5,218 nucleotides of DNA, taken from an uncultured Anaerosacchariphilus sp. (GTDB taxonomy: Bacteria; Bacillota; Clostridia; Lachnospirales; Lachnospiraceae). This document shows positions 4,842 through 5,218 of this stretch, piece by piece. Each line of letters opens with the position of its first letter. The first letter of the stretch is position 1. The notes beneath the pieces were generated by a model. The model did no database searches. It was not told where the DNA came from and saw nothing but the letters and a program-made list of their open reading frames with translations. The DNA lies in assembly GCA_934373375.1 (NCBI GenBank), contig CAKROP010000173.1:1-5218 (forward strand), in the 5' to 3' direction. The translations under genes and the position numbers were made by a program.

Positions 4842-5218
4842 TTACGAAGTCCTCTTATCGCGCACTGCCGCTTCGATTCGGATCTGCTCCTCCAGCATGG
4901 CGTCGATTCGCGCGTCCTCGGAGAAGTCTGCCGCCAGCTTATCCAGCAGCTTCACATTTTCGTCGGGAAACTGCTTATGCAGCACCTCTTTGATAGCTTC
5001 ATACTTTTTACGGTAGAGGGCCTCCAGCTCGCTGACCGGTACGGTCGCAGGAAGAGCTGTGATTTCCGGAGAGGAGATACCTTCTGATTCAAACCAGTTT
5101 TTGATGTTTCGGATCCGTGCGTGCTCCGCAGGTCCTTCGGCAAGAATCTTCTTCGACTTTTGAATCTGTACCACAGCCACCGCGATAAAAGCCAGAAACA
5201 GCACACTCATACTGTAAG
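4842..5218 (-). CDS. Hypothetical protein with one hydrophobic segment and a charged helical tail (5' end outside the window)
   Basis: The frame ends with TAA at 4844-4842 and stays open to the window edge, so at least 124 residues are present. An ATG at 5210-5208 would give 122 residues, but the bases before it (CTTACAGT) contain no Shine-Dalgarno site, so the true start is probably upstream. Counting from that ATG, residues 1-16 are hydrophobic (SVLFLAFIAVAVV) and are followed by a basic stretch, QKSKK, typical of a membrane helix with the tail in the cytoplasm. Residues about 28-45 and 58-117 are charged and predicted helical, with heptad-like stretches around ELEALYRKKYEAIKEVL and LLDKLAADF. 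There are no cysteines. I do not recognise the family. Amino acid composition and codon use favour this strand over the opposite frame. It converges on mecA, with palindromes and an insertion sequence between them. Confidence 0.65.
   Translation of the reverse strand, partial: YSMSVLFLAFIAVAVVQIQKSKKILAEGPAEHARIRNIKNWFESEGISSPEITALPATVPVSELEALYRKKYEAIKEVLHKQFPDENVKLLDKLAADFSEDARIDAMLEEQIRIEAAVRDKRTS

Noticed and set aside
4683..5087. Plus-strand open frame of 134 codons over the right end of the insertion sequence and the last gene
   Set aside because: It begins inside the terminal region of the element and passes through the palindromic block; the minus-strand frame has more protein-like composition.

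Overview
The window looks like a chromosomal segment from a moderately GC-rich member of the Clostridia, probably Lachnospiraceae. The main reason is a MecA adaptor protein with the usual clostridial sequence. A membrane-anchored SH3 plus GH18 glycosidase and an IS1182-family insertion sequence fit this. The assignment comes from protein resemblance alone and no database was searched.

Layout. Positions 1-1544, minus strand: the N-terminal 514 codons of a GH18 glycosidase with an arginine-rich N-terminus, one membrane anchor, stalk-like repeats, a bacterial SH3 domain and the catalytic domain. Its 3' end is outside the window. Positions 1545-2074: a 530-base divergent intergenic region with a good promoter for the GH18 gene, a promoter for mecA and an unexplained GC-rich, fold-prone block. 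Positions 2075-2827, plus strand: complete mecA. Positions about 2855-4712: a complete IS1182-family element with one intact 534-residue transposase on the minus strand, near-perfect terminal inverted repeats, subterminal palindromes and two plus-strand terminator hairpins. Positions 4713-4841: a short intergenic stretch made almost entirely of nested inverted repeats. Positions 4842-5218, minus strand: the 3' part of an unrecognised gene for a protein with one hydrophobic segment and a helical, charged tail.

How the parts relate. mecA and the 4842-5218 gene converge, and the IS sits between them, only 27 bases after the mecA stop codon. The element therefore separates mecA from the palindromic block that probably served as the shared terminator. 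It also places its own terminator hairpin about 90 bases behind mecA. MecA (a cytoplasmic ClpC adaptor) and the GH18 protein (cell surface) are divergently transcribed neighbours, and nothing in the sequence shows a shared function.

I see no undescribed multi-gene system. The points most worth checking are the alternative-pairing palindromic block at 4727-4819, the leaderless-type start of the transposase, the hairpin-flanked IS ends without a target duplication, and the structured leader-like DNA at 1628-1697.
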